From assembly GCF_003984625.1 (NCBI RefSeq), contig NZ_RWKH01000031.1:1-56290 (forward strand): a stretch of DNA of 56,290 nucleotides. Reading direction: 5' to 3'. The DNA is from Variovorax sp. DXTD-1 (GTDB taxonomy: Bacteria; Pseudomonadota; Gammaproteobacteria; Burkholderiales; Burkholderiaceae_C). A program made the translations under genes and the position numbers. Shown one piece after another: positions 8,136 through 15,780 of this stretch (positions are counted from its first letter, which is position 1; every line of letters begins with the position of its first letter). The notes under the pieces are model-generated. The model made no database searches, was not told the DNA's origin, and worked only from the letters and a program-made list of their open reading frames with translations.

Positions 8136-9392
8136 CTAGGAAAGGTGGAGCCGCTCGACGCCCAGGCCTTCCAAGTCGACGCCGGGATCTCGGCCTCCGA
8201 TCAGGTCGGCCACCACCCGCGCGCTGCCGCACGACAGCGCCCAGCCGCTCGAGCCGTGGCCCAGGTTGAGCCAGACGCCCGGCACGCCGCTGGCTCCAAG
8301 AACCGGGGGGCCGTCGGGCAGCATCGGCCGCGCGCCCTTCCATTGCTGCACGCCCGACTGCAGCGTGACCGCGCCGGGGAACCAGTCGTGCAGCACCTTG
8401 TAAAGCGTTTGCACCGCGGACGGATTCATCGTGCTCAGCGAACCGCCGATTTCGGCGCTCCCGGCCACGCGCACGCGCTGGCCCAACCGCGAGATCGCGA
8501 CCTTGTAGCGTTCGTCCATCACCGCGCTGCGCGGCGCGTTGAGCGATTCGCGAATTGGCGCGCTGATGGAGTGGCCGTAGATGGGAGCAAGCGGAATCCG
8601 AAGCCCGAGCGGCCGCACGAGCGCAGCCGAGGCCAGCCCGGCGCAGACCACCACGGCATCGAACCGCAACGGTGGGGAACCGCTTGCGAGCGAAACGGAA
8701 GTGGGGTCGGCGCGGCTCAGCGGCGCGATGTCGCAGTTGAAATGGAACTGGGCGCCGAGTGCCTCGGCCTCCCACTTGAGCAGCAGCGCGAACTGGCGGC
8801 AGTTGGCCACTTCGTCCTCGGGCAAGTAGATGGCGCCTGCAAGCGCGGTATCGGTGCTGAGCGCGGGTTCGATGCGCCGGGCCTCGTCGGCGTCGACTTC
8901 GCGAAAGACGCTGCCTGCAGCTCGCAGTACGTCGAGGCCGGGCCGCACCAGCTTTTTCTCGCGCTTGGAGCGCAGCAGCACAAGGTAGCCGTCGCTGCGC
9001 TCGTAGCTGAGTTCGCGCGCTTCGGTCACCTCGTGCAGGCGGGTGCGGCTGTAGAACGCCAGCCGCTGCATGCGGGCGCGGTTGGCCAGGTAGGTTTCGA
9101 GCTTGCAGGCTTTCTGCCAACGCGACATCCAGCCGATATCGCGTGAGTTCAGCGGCCAGCGCAGCTTGATGGCGCCGTGGGAGGAGAGCAGTGAACGCAG
9201 CACCTTGGCGCGCATGCCCGGTGCGGCCCACGGTGTTACATAGCCCGGTGCGACCACGCCCGCATTGGCAAAACTGGCTTCCTCGGCCGCTGCGCCGCGG
9301 CGCTCGAACACAGACACTTCATGGCCGTCCGAAGCCAGTTCCCAGGCGGTGGTGACGCCGATGATGCCGGCGCCCACGATCGCGATTTTCAT
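8136..9392 (-). CDS. D-amino acid dehydrogenase, FAD-dependent (DadA-like)
   Basis: A flavoprotein of the DAO/DadA family, 418 aa. It oxidatively deaminates D-amino acids to 2-oxo acids, passing electrons to the respiratory chain. The N-terminal dinucleotide-binding motif is GAGIIG (7-12), followed by a Glu-ending strand (VSVFER). The GVVAPGYVTPWAAPG region and the C-terminal WLNLGHGSSGWALSCGSA segment that caps FAD are typical of DadA. Start at ATG 9390-9392. In family members the enzyme is membrane-associated at the inner face. It lies between an amidase and nnr on the same strand. Substrate range cannot be read from sequence, so I give no symbol. Confidence 0.87.
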   Translation of the reverse strand: MKIAIVGAGIIGVTTAWELASDGHEVSVFERRGAAAEEASFANAGVVAPGYVTPWAAPGMRAKVLRSLLSSHGAIKLRWPLNSRDIGWMSRWQKACKLETYLANRARMQRLAFYSRTRLHEVTEARELSYERSDGYLVLLRSKREKKLVRPGLDVLRAAGSVFREVDADEARRIEPALSTDTALAGAIYLPEDEVANCRQFALLLKWEAEALGAQFHFNCDIAPLSRADPTSVSLASGSPPLRFDAVVVCAGLASAALVRPLGLRIPLAPIYGHSISAPIRESLNAPRSAVMDERYKVAISRLGQRVRVAGSAEIGGSLSTMNPSAVQTLYKVLHDWFPGAVTLQSGVQQWKGARPMLPDGPPVLGASGVPGVWLNLGHGSSGWALSCGSARVVADLIGGRDPGVDLEGLGVERLHLS

Positions 9393-9442
9393 TGAATGCT
9401 TGAGTAAGAAGAGATGGCTGACGCCCGTCGGTAGGCGTGCAG

Positions 9443-10768
9443 CTATTGTCTTCGCAGTGCGTGTTCCGTTTGTAAGGCAATCGCGAGAATGGCGTCGTCG
9501 TGCAGTGCGGCGTGCCACAGCATCAGGCCGACGGGCAGCACGCCGGCGGCATGGCAGGGCAGCGAAATGGCACAGCCGTCGAGCATGTTGACGATCGACG
9601 GGTTGCGCAGCAGTAGCGCGTTGATGCGAAAGAACTCGTCGTCGCGCTCGGCACCCGGCGCCACGCTCTCGATGGGAGGCGCGGTGATCGGAACGGTCGG
9701 CGACAGCACGGCGTCGTAGGGGGCGAGCGCCGTTTCGACGCGCTCGATCCACGCGTGACGGGCATTCACGAGGTCGATGTATTCGTGCGCCTTCATGGCG
9801 GCGCCTCTGAGAATGCGCTGCGCCACGCGCGGGTCGTAACCGGCGCCGCTGCGTTCCAGCAACAGCCGGTGCCAGGCGTAAGACTCGGCTGCCGAAAATC
9901 CGCCGGTGGCGTTGATGGCCTGCAGCTCTGCCAGTTCCGGCAGCGCGATTTCCTCGATCTGGGCACCAGCGGCGCGCAATGCTCGCAGCGCGCGTTCGAG
10001 AGCCTGAGCCACCGCAGGCTCGATGCCGTCGAAAAACACGTTCTTCACCACGGCGAGCCGGTATGCGCCCAGAGCGGCTGCACCGGCAGTCACGCGGCGC
10101 GCCGCGAGGATTTCATGCGCGGTGACGGCGTCCCGCACCGATCGCGTCATGGCGCAAACGGTGTCCAGGGTGGTCGACAGCGGCAGGGCGCCGTCGGCCG
10201 GAACGAGTCGGGCGGTGCTCTTGAAGCCCACGATGCCGTTCAGCGCCGCGGGAATGCGGATCGAGCCGCCGGTGTCGGAACCCAGCCCGATGAACGCCGC
10301 CCCGGTGGCTACGGAAACGGCGGCGCCGGAAGAAGAGCCGCCCGGAATTCGCGGTGTGGCCGAGTCGCTCACATTGGCCGGGGTGCCATGGTGCGGGTTG
10401 ACCCCCACGCCCGAGAAAGCGAACTCGGTCATGTTGGTGCGGCCGGTCAGCACGCCGCCCGCGGCGCGCAGCCGCGCCACGGCCACGGCATCCGCCTTGG
10501 CGGCCGGGGCATGCGAAAGCACCACGGAGCCCGCGGGAGTGGGCTGTCCCTCGATGTCGAACAGGTCCTTGGCGGTGAATGCCAGCCCGGAGAGCCTGCT
10601 TTGCAACACCGGCCGATCGGCTTGCCGGCGCGCTTCGTCGAACAGCGTGCGGGTGAAAACGTGGTTGCAGGCCGGGGATTCGGAGATCTCGATGGCGCGC
10701 TCCATTTCGGTGCGTGCATCGCTGCCGCCTGCCAGAAGGTTCAAACGGGCGGCGTGAAGGTCGTTCAT
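9443..10768 (-). CDS. amidase (amidase signature family)
   Basis: A 441-aa amidase-signature hydrolase that splits an amide to acid and ammonia. The Ser-cisSer-Lys triad is visible: Lys in TAKDLFD (~66), the Gly/Ser-rich signature PGGSSSGAA (~141-149) and the nucleophilic Ser in DTGGSIRIPA (~165-170). It is too short and too isolated to be GatA; no gatB or gatC is nearby. The start ATG 10766-10768 begins a conserved N-terminus. It is divergent from rpsB across 221 bases and sits 50 bases upstream of the D-amino-acid dehydrogenase gene, so the two could share a transcript. The natural substrate is unknown. Confidence 0.88.
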   Translation of the reverse strand: MNDLHAARLNLLAGGSDARTEMERAIEISESPACNHVFTRTLFDEARRQADRPVLQSRLSGLAFTAKDLFDIEGQPTPAGSVVLSHAPAAKADAVAVARLRAAGGVLTGRTNMTEFAFSGVGVNPHHGTPANVSDSATPRIPGGSSSGAAVSVATGAAFIGLGSDTGGSIRIPAALNGIVGFKSTARLVPADGALPLSTTLDTVCAMTRSVRDAVTAHEILAARRVTAGAAALGAYRLAVVKNVFFDGIEPAVAQALERALRALRAAGAQIEEIALPELAELQAINATGGFSAAESYAWHRLLLERSGAGYDPRVAQRILRGAAMKAHEYIDLVNARHAWIERVETALAPYDAVLSPTVPITAPPIESVAPGAERDDEFFRINALLLRNPSIVNMLDGCAISLPCHAAGVLPVGLMLWHAALHDDAILAIALQTEHALRRQ

Positions 10769-10839
10769 GGGTGGGCTGCGAGGGCGTGGACGGCTCGGTT
10801 CCGGGAGGTGGAAGGGGGAAAGGACGGGACGGGCCGTGC

Positions 10840-10845
10840 TATACT
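10840..10845 (+). promoter_or_regulatory. probable -10 box of the rpsB operon
   Basis: TATACT, 145 bases before the rpsB start, is a near-consensus -10 hexamer in the divergent amidase-rpsB spacer. The -35 region is purine-rich and not consensus. Placement implies a long 5' leader. Confidence 0.5.
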
Positions 10846-10851
10846 CGTTGG

Positions 10852-10989
10852 GTTTCGCTGATCATGCGGCGGCTCTCGCCGCACCCAGCCAGACACATTC
10901 GCAAACCGGCCCAATCAAGGTGTTGTGACTCCATTCGAAGGAGGCGCAAAACGGGCTGGATTTTAGACCCAACCTTTGGAGTAATTTCA
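10852..10989 (+). promoter_or_regulatory. rpsB: rpsB 5' leader with hairpin
   Basis: The roughly 138-base untranslated leader holds a hairpin with arms TGCGGCG (10865-10871) and CGCCGCA (10877-10883), then a Shine-Dalgarno GGAG (10978-10981). Ribosomal protein S2 represses its own operon through the rpsB leader in E. coli; that the same holds here is inference. Confidence 0.45.
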
Positions 10990-11742
10990 ATGTCGACCAC
11001 CATGCGCGAAATGCTGGAAGCCGGTGTCCACTTCGGACACCAAACCCGCTTCTGGAACCCCAAGATGGCTCCGTTCATCTTCGGCCATCGCAACAAGATC
11101 CACATCATCAACCTGGAAAAGTCGCTCCCGATGTTCCAGGACGCGATGAAGTACGCCAAGCAGCTCACCGCCAACCGCGGCACCATCCTCATGGTCGGCA
11201 CCAAGCGCCAGGCCCGTGAAATCGTGGCTGCCGAAGCCCGCCGCGCCGGCGTGCCTTTCGTCGATACCCGCTGGCTCGGCGGCATGCTGACCAACTTCAA
11301 GACGGTCAAGACCTCGATCAAGCGCCTGAAGGACATGAAGGCCCAGCAAGAAGCTGGTCTCGAGAGCCTGAGCAAGAAAGAGCAACTCACGTTCACCCGT
11401 GAAATCGAGAAGCTCGAAAAGGACATCGGCGGCATCCAGGACATGACCGCGCTGCCCGACGCCATCTTCGTGATCGACGTGGGCTTCCACAAGATCGCCG
11501 TGGCAGAAGCCAAGAAGCTCGGCATTCCGCTGATCGGCGTGGTGGACTCCAACCACTCGCCCGAAGGCATCGACTACGTCATTCCGGGCAACGACGACTC
11601 GTCGAAGGCCGTCACGCTGTACGCCCGCGGCATCGCCGACGCGATCATCGAAGGCCGCAACAGCGCCACCGGTGACGTGGTCAAGGCCATCGCCGAAGGC
11701 AGCGACGAATTCGTTGAAGTCGAAGAGGGCGCCTCGGCCTGA
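10990..11742 (+). CDS. rpsB: 30S ribosomal protein S2
   Basis: Structural protein of the small ribosomal subunit, needed for S1 binding. 250 aa, full length for S2, with the hallmark N-terminus (MREMLEAGVHFGHQTRFWNPKM) seen in part and the later DAIFVIDVGFHKIAVAEA and GVVDSNHSPEGIDYVIPGNDD segments. GGAG lies eight bases before ATG 10990. It is the first gene of the long operon that continues with tsf and pyrH; an attenuator-like terminator separates it from tsf. Confidence 0.98.
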   Translation: MSTTMREMLEAGVHFGHQTRFWNPKMAPFIFGHRNKIHIINLEKSLPMFQDAMKYAKQLTANRGTILMVGTKRQAREIVAAEARRAGVPFVDTRWLGGMLTNFKTVKTSIKRLKDMKAQQEAGLESLSKKEQLTFTREIEKLEKDIGGIQDMTALPDAIFVIDVGFHKIAVAEAKKLGIPLIGVVDSNHSPEGIDYVIPGNDDSSKAVTLYARGIADAIIEGRNSATGDVVKAIAEGSDEFVEVEEGASA

Positions 11743-11766
11743 TCGAGTGCTCTCACGCGCCTGAAG

Positions 11767-11792
11767 AAGGGGCTTTGGTGCCCCTTTTTTTT
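11767..11792 (+). terminator. terminator/attenuator between rpsB and tsf
   Basis: AAGGGGC (11767-11773) pairs with GCCCCTT (11780-11786) and is followed by a run of eight Ts. It probably ends part of the rpsB transcripts, with read-through to tsf. Confidence 0.88.
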
Positions 11793-11823
11793 AATCTGAT
11801 TTTTTGGACACGGAGATAGAACA

Positions 11824-12747
11824 ATGGCTGCAATCACCGCAAGCATGGTCGGCGAACTGCGCGCAAAGACCGACGCGCCCATGATGGAATGCAAGAAGGC
11901 CCTGACCGAGGCCGACGGCAACATGGAAAAGGCCGAAGAGCTGCTGCGCATCAAGCTCGGCAACAAGGCTGGCAAGGCTTCGGGCCGCATCACCGCCGAA
12001 GGCGTGGTCACGGCGTTTGTCGAAGGCTCGGCCGGCGGCATGATCGAAATCAACTGCGAAACCGACTTCGTCACCAAGAACGACAGCTTCCTGGCCATGG
12101 CCAACGCTGCCGCGATGCTGGTCGCCAAGAACAACCCCGCCGACATCGCTGCGCTCGGCGCGCTGTCCTATGAGCAGGACGGCTTCGGCCCCACGCTCGA
12201 AGACGTGCGCAAGGGCCTGATCGGCAAGATCGGCGAGAACATGAGCTTCCGCCGCTTCAAGCACTTTGCCGGCAACGGCAAGCTGGCTTCGTACCTGCAC
12301 GGCACGCGCATCGGCGTGATGGTCGAGTTCGAGGGCGACGAAACGTCGGCCAAGGACGTGGCAATGCACATTGCCGCCATGAAGCCGGTCGCTATTTCGG
12401 CTGCCGACGTGCCCGCCGACCTGATCGAAAAAGAGCGCGCTGTTGCCGCCGGCAAGGCCGAGGAAGACCGCAAGACGGCCGAAGCCGAAGGCAAGAAGGC
12501 GCAGCCTGCCGACATCGTTGCCAAGCGCATCGAAGGCGGGGTGCAGAAGTACCTGAAGGAAGTCTCGCTGCACAACCAGCCGTTCGTGAAGAACGACAAG
12601 CAGACCGTCGAGCAGATGCTCAAGGCCGCCAACACTACCATCAAGGGCTTCACCCTTTACGTGGTCGGCGAAGGCATCGAAAAGAAGGTCGACGACTTCG
12701 CAGCCGAAGTGGCGGCGCAAGTTGCTGCCGCCAAGGCCGCGGCGTAA
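11824..12747 (+). CDS. tsf: translation elongation factor Ts
   Basis: Guanine-nucleotide exchange factor that recycles EF-Tu. 307 aa. The N-terminal UBA-like domain with TDAPMMECKKAL and the INCETDFVTKND motif of the core domain are diagnostic. A CGGAG Shine-Dalgarno sequence precedes ATG 11824. It keeps the usual partner rpsB upstream and pyrH downstream; the A+T-poor codon use and strong RBS fit high expression. Confidence 0.98.
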   Translation: MAAITASMVGELRAKTDAPMMECKKALTEADGNMEKAEELLRIKLGNKAGKASGRITAEGVVTAFVEGSAGGMIEINCETDFVTKNDSFLAMANAAAMLVAKNNPADIAALGALSYEQDGFGPTLEDVRKGLIGKIGENMSFRRFKHFAGNGKLASYLHGTRIGVMVEFEGDETSAKDVAMHIAAMKPVAISAADVPADLIEKERAVAAGKAEEDRKTAEAEGKKAQPADIVAKRIEGGVQKYLKEVSLHNQPFVKNDKQTVEQMLKAANTTIKGFTLYVVGEGIEKKVDDFAAEVAAQVAAAKAAA

Positions 12748-12762
12748 AAACTGTTACGCCCC

Positions 12763-12798
12763 AAAGCGACGGCGCACGTGTGTGTGCCGCCGCTTTTT
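12763..12798 (+). terminator. terminator between tsf and pyrH
   Basis: AAAGCG (12763-12768) and CGGCGCAC (12770-12777) pair with GTGTGCCG (12782-12789) and CGCTTT (12791-12796) around a GTGT loop with one mismatch, then a short T run. It is likely a partial terminator, since the pyrH operon continues. Confidence 0.8.
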
Positions 12799-12849
12799 CA
12801 CCGCCTCGTTCTACACTCGCCCCCGCCAACCCAAGTAAGGAAATTGCCC

Positions 12850-13572
12850 ATGTCTGATCCCCGTCCAGCCCACAAGCGAATCTTGTTGAAGCTGTCGGGT
12901 GAGGCGTTGATGGGAGACGATGCCTTTGGTATTAACCGTGCCACCATCGTCCGCATGGTCGAAGAGGTGGCCGAAGTGGTGAATATGGGTGTGGAAGTCG
13001 CCGTCGTCATCGGCGGCGGCAACATCTTCCGCGGTGTCGCGGGAGGCTCGGTCGGAATGGACCGCGCCACGGCCGATTACATGGGCATGCTGGCCACGGT
13101 GATGAACTCGCTGGCGCTGGCCGATGCCATGAACAAGCAAGGGCTGGTGGCGCGCGTCATGTCCGCCATTGCCATCGAGCAGGTGGTCGAGCCCTACGTG
13201 CGGCCCAAGGCGCTGCAGTACCTCGAAGAGGGCAAGGTCGTTGTGTTTGCCGCCGGTACCGGCAACCCGTTCTTCACCACCGACACGGCCGCCGCGCTGC
13301 GCGGGGCCGAAATCGGCGCCGAGCTGGTGCTCAAGGCGACCAAGGTCGACGGTGTCTATTCCGCCGACCCCAAGACCCATCCGGATGCAACGCGCTATTC
13401 CACGCTCACCTTCGACGAGGCAATCGCGCAAAATCTCGGCATCATGGACGCCACGGCCTTTGCGCTGTGCCGCGACCAGAAGCTGCCGATCAAGGTGTTC
13501 TCGATCTTCAAGAACGGCGCACTCAAGCGCGTCGTCATGGGCGAGGACGAAGGCACGCTGGTGCATGCCTGA
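12850..13572 (+). CDS. pyrH: UMP kinase
   Basis: Hexameric bacterial UMP kinase of the amino-acid-kinase fold; makes UDP from UMP for pyrimidine nucleotide supply. 240 aa, full length. Seen: KLSGEAL near the N-terminus, VVIGGGNIFRG (nucleotide site), GTGNPFFTTDTAAALR and KATKVDGVYSADPK. The start at ATG 12850 follows AAGGAA; the frame is open upstream to 12778 through a terminator, which is not coding. Twelve bases separate it from frr. Confidence 0.97.
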   Translation: MSDPRPAHKRILLKLSGEALMGDDAFGINRATIVRMVEEVAEVVNMGVEVAVVIGGGNIFRGVAGGSVGMDRATADYMGMLATVMNSLALADAMNKQGLVARVMSAIAIEQVVEPYVRPKALQYLEEGKVVVFAAGTGNPFFTTDTAAALRGAEIGAELVLKATKVDGVYSADPKTHPDATRYSTLTFDEAIAQNLGIMDATAFALCRDQKLPIKVFSIFKNGALKRVVMGEDEGTLVHA

Positions 13573-13583
13573 GGAGTATTGAG

Positions 13584-14153
13584 ATGACGACCCCTACCAT
13601 TGCAGAAATTCGCAGCACGACCGATGCGAAGATGAACCAGTCGCTGGCTGCGTTCCAGAACAACCTCACCAAGATCCGTACCGGCCGCGCCAACTCCGCG
13701 CTGCTCGACTCGATCCATGTGGAGTACTACGGCTCGCAGGTTCCCCTGAGCCAGGTGGCCAACGTGTCGGTGCTCGACTCGCGCACCATCAGCGTCCAGC
13801 CCTGGGAAAAGGGCATGGGCGCCAAGATCGAGAAGGCCATCCGCGAAAGCGACCTGGGCCTGAACCCGGCGTCGATGGGCGACCTGATCCGCGTGCCGCT
13901 TCCCGCAATGAGCGAAGAGCGCCGCAAGGAAATGACCAAGCTGGTCCGCAACGAAGGCGAAAGCGCCAAGATCGCCACGCGCAACCTGCGCCGCGACGCG
14001 AACGAAGCGGTCAAGAAGCTGGTCAAGGAAAAGCTTGCCTCCGAAGACGACCAGAAGCGCGCCGAGGCCGAGATCCAGAAGGTCACCGACCGCCACATCG
14101 CGGAAATCGACCGGCTGGTCGCGGCCAAGGAAGCGGAGATCATGGCCGTTTGA
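13584..14153 (+). CDS. frr: ribosome recycling factor
   Basis: Splits post-termination ribosomes together with EF-G. 189 aa, usual length. The family core is clear: KIRTGRANSALLDSI, YYGSQVPLSQVANVSVLD, RVPLPAMSEERRKEM and a long C-terminal helix. The start at ATG 13584 is preceded by GAGGAG just after the pyrH stop codon. Its stop overlaps a TTG of the uppS frame, and uppS starts nine bases downstream. Confidence 0.97.
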   Translation: MTTPTIAEIRSTTDAKMNQSLAAFQNNLTKIRTGRANSALLDSIHVEYYGSQVPLSQVANVSVLDSRTISVQPWEKGMGAKIEKAIRESDLGLNPASMGDLIRVPLPAMSEERRKEMTKLVRNEGESAKIATRNLRRDANEAVKKLVKEKLASEDDQKRAEAEIQKVTDRHIAEIDRLVAAKEAEIMAV

Positions 14154-14161
14154 GGCTGCGC

Positions 14162-14905
14162 ATGGCCTCGTCTTCGCTGCAGATTCCCCACCATATTGCC
14201 ATCGTCATGGATGGCAACGGACGCTGGGCCACGCGGCGATTCCTGCCTCGCGTGGCGGGCCACAAGCAGGGCGTCGAATCGCTGCGCCGCTGCGTCAGGG
14301 CATGCGTCGATCGCGGCGTGGGCATTCTGACGGTGTTCGCGTTTTCGTCTGAAAATTGGAACCGGCCGCCCGAAGAGGTTTCGGGGCTGATGGAAATCAT
14401 GGTCGGTGCGCTCGCACGCGAAGTGCCCAAGCTGAGCCGCGACGGCGTGCGGCTGCACTTCGTCGGCGAGCGGGCCGGGCTCTCCAAAAAGATGGTGCAA
14501 GGCCTGGTCGATGCCGAAGAGGCCACGGCGCAGAACACCAAGCTCATACTCAACGTCTGCTTCAACTATGGCGGCCGATGGGACATTGCACGGGCAGCCG
14601 CCAAGCTGGCCGAGCAGGGCGAGCCGCTTACCGAAGCCAACCTCGATCGCGCGATGGCCCTGGCCCATGTGCCAGACCCCGACCTGCTCATTCGCACTGG
14701 CGGTGAGCAGCGCCTGTCGAACTTCCTGCTGTGGCAAAGCGCCTATGCGGAGCTGTTCTTCAGCAACAAGCTGTGGCCGGAGTTCGACGAAGCCGAGCTG
14801 GACGCGGGAATTGCCGCGTTCCAGCTTCGCGAGCGCCGTTTCGGTAAGACTTCCGCACAGGTCACGGCCGGCAGCGATTCCACCTCGGATCGCCAGTTGG
14901 CCTGA
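14162..14905 (+). CDS. uppS: di-trans,poly-cis-undecaprenyl diphosphate synthase
   Basis: cis-Prenyltransferase that makes the C55 lipid carrier for peptidoglycan and O-antigen. 247 aa from ATG 14162 (GAGG six bases upstream). Motifs: HIAIVMDGNGRWA with the catalytic Asp (20) after HHIAIVM, FAFSSENWNRP, and the C-terminal PDLLIRTGGEQRLSNFLLWQSAYAE signature seen in part. It uses IPP and FPP supplied by the pathway started by dxr in the same operon. Confidence 0.97.
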   Translation: MASSSLQIPHHIAIVMDGNGRWATRRFLPRVAGHKQGVESLRRCVRACVDRGVGILTVFAFSSENWNRPPEEVSGLMEIMVGALAREVPKLSRDGVRLHFVGERAGLSKKMVQGLVDAEEATAQNTKLILNVCFNYGGRWDIARAAAKLAEQGEPLTEANLDRAMALAHVPDPDLLIRTGGEQRLSNFLLWQSAYAELFFSNKLWPEFDEAELDAGIAAFQLRERRFGKTSAQVTAGSDSTSDRQLA

Positions 14906-14934
14906 CGGCCTTCAACGGCCCGAAATACCGCCGC

Positions 14935-15780
14935 ATGCTCAAACAACGCATCCTCACGGCCATCGTCCTGCTAGCGATCCTGCTGCCGGCGCTCTTCTAT
15001 CCCTCGCACGTTCCATTTGCCTGCGTCATGCTGGTGCTGATTGGTGCCGCAGCCTGGGAATGGGGCCGCCTCAACGGGTATGGACAGCAGCTGTCGGTGT
15101 TCCTCGGCTTGGAAACGGTGGCGCTTTGCGCGTTGTCGTGGTGGCTCGGGTTGCTCGAACGGCCGCTGATGCTCATGTGGCTGCTGGCCAGTGCAGCCTG
15201 GGTGCTTGGTGGCGCCGCGCTGCTGCGCGTGGCGGTGCCGGGCTGGCCCCGCATTCCGCGCGGCCTGCGGCTGGTCGGCGGGTTGCTGGCGCTCTGGGTG
15301 GCGTGGCTCGCGGCCGTGCAGGCGCGCATGGTCGGCATCAACTTTCTGCTTTCCATTCTTGTGCTGGTCTGGGTGGCCGACGTCTTCGCCTATTTCGCGG
15401 GACGCGCCTTCGGCCTCAAGTTCACCCGCGGCAAGCTCGCGCCCGCCATCAGCCCCGGCAAGAGCTGGGAAGGCGTATGGGGCGGCATGGCGGGCGTGGT
15501 GGTGCTGGCCTTCGCGTGGGTCTGGGCCGACAAGGCGGCCGGTGCAACCGTGGCAAGCCTCTATACCCGGCTGCATGAACGCGGCTGGTGGCTGCTGCTC
15601 GTGGGCGTGGTGTTTCTTGCCGCGATGAGCGTGGTCGGCGACCTGGTCGAATCGCTGATCAAGCGCAGCGCCGGCGCCAAGGACAGCAGCCGCCTGCTGC
15701 CGGGCCACGGCGGCGTGCTCGACCGCGTGGATGCCCTCTTGCCTGCGCTTCCCATCGCAATGATGCTGGCTTCCTTGTGA
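14935..15780 (+). CDS. cdsA: phosphatidate cytidylyltransferase
   Basis: Integral inner-membrane enzyme making CDP-diacylglycerol from phosphatidic acid and CTP, the branch point of phospholipid synthesis. 281 aa with about eight hydrophobic segments. The CDP-DAG synthase signature lies near the C-terminus: SLIKRSAGAKDSSRLLPGHGG. Start ATG 14935. Its last codons overlap the dxr start by four bases (GTGA), suggesting translational coupling. Confidence 0.96.
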   Translation: MLKQRILTAIVLLAILLPALFYPSHVPFACVMLVLIGAAAWEWGRLNGYGQQLSVFLGLETVALCALSWWLGLLERPLMLMWLLASAAWVLGGAALLRVAVPGWPRIPRGLRLVGGLLALWVAWLAAVQARMVGINFLLSILVLVWVADVFAYFAGRAFGLKFTRGKLAPAISPGKSWEGVWGGMAGVVVLAFAWVWADKAAGATVASLYTRLHERGWWLLLVGVVFLAAMSVVGDLVESLIKRSAGAKDSSRLLPGHGGVLDRVDALLPALPIAMMLASL

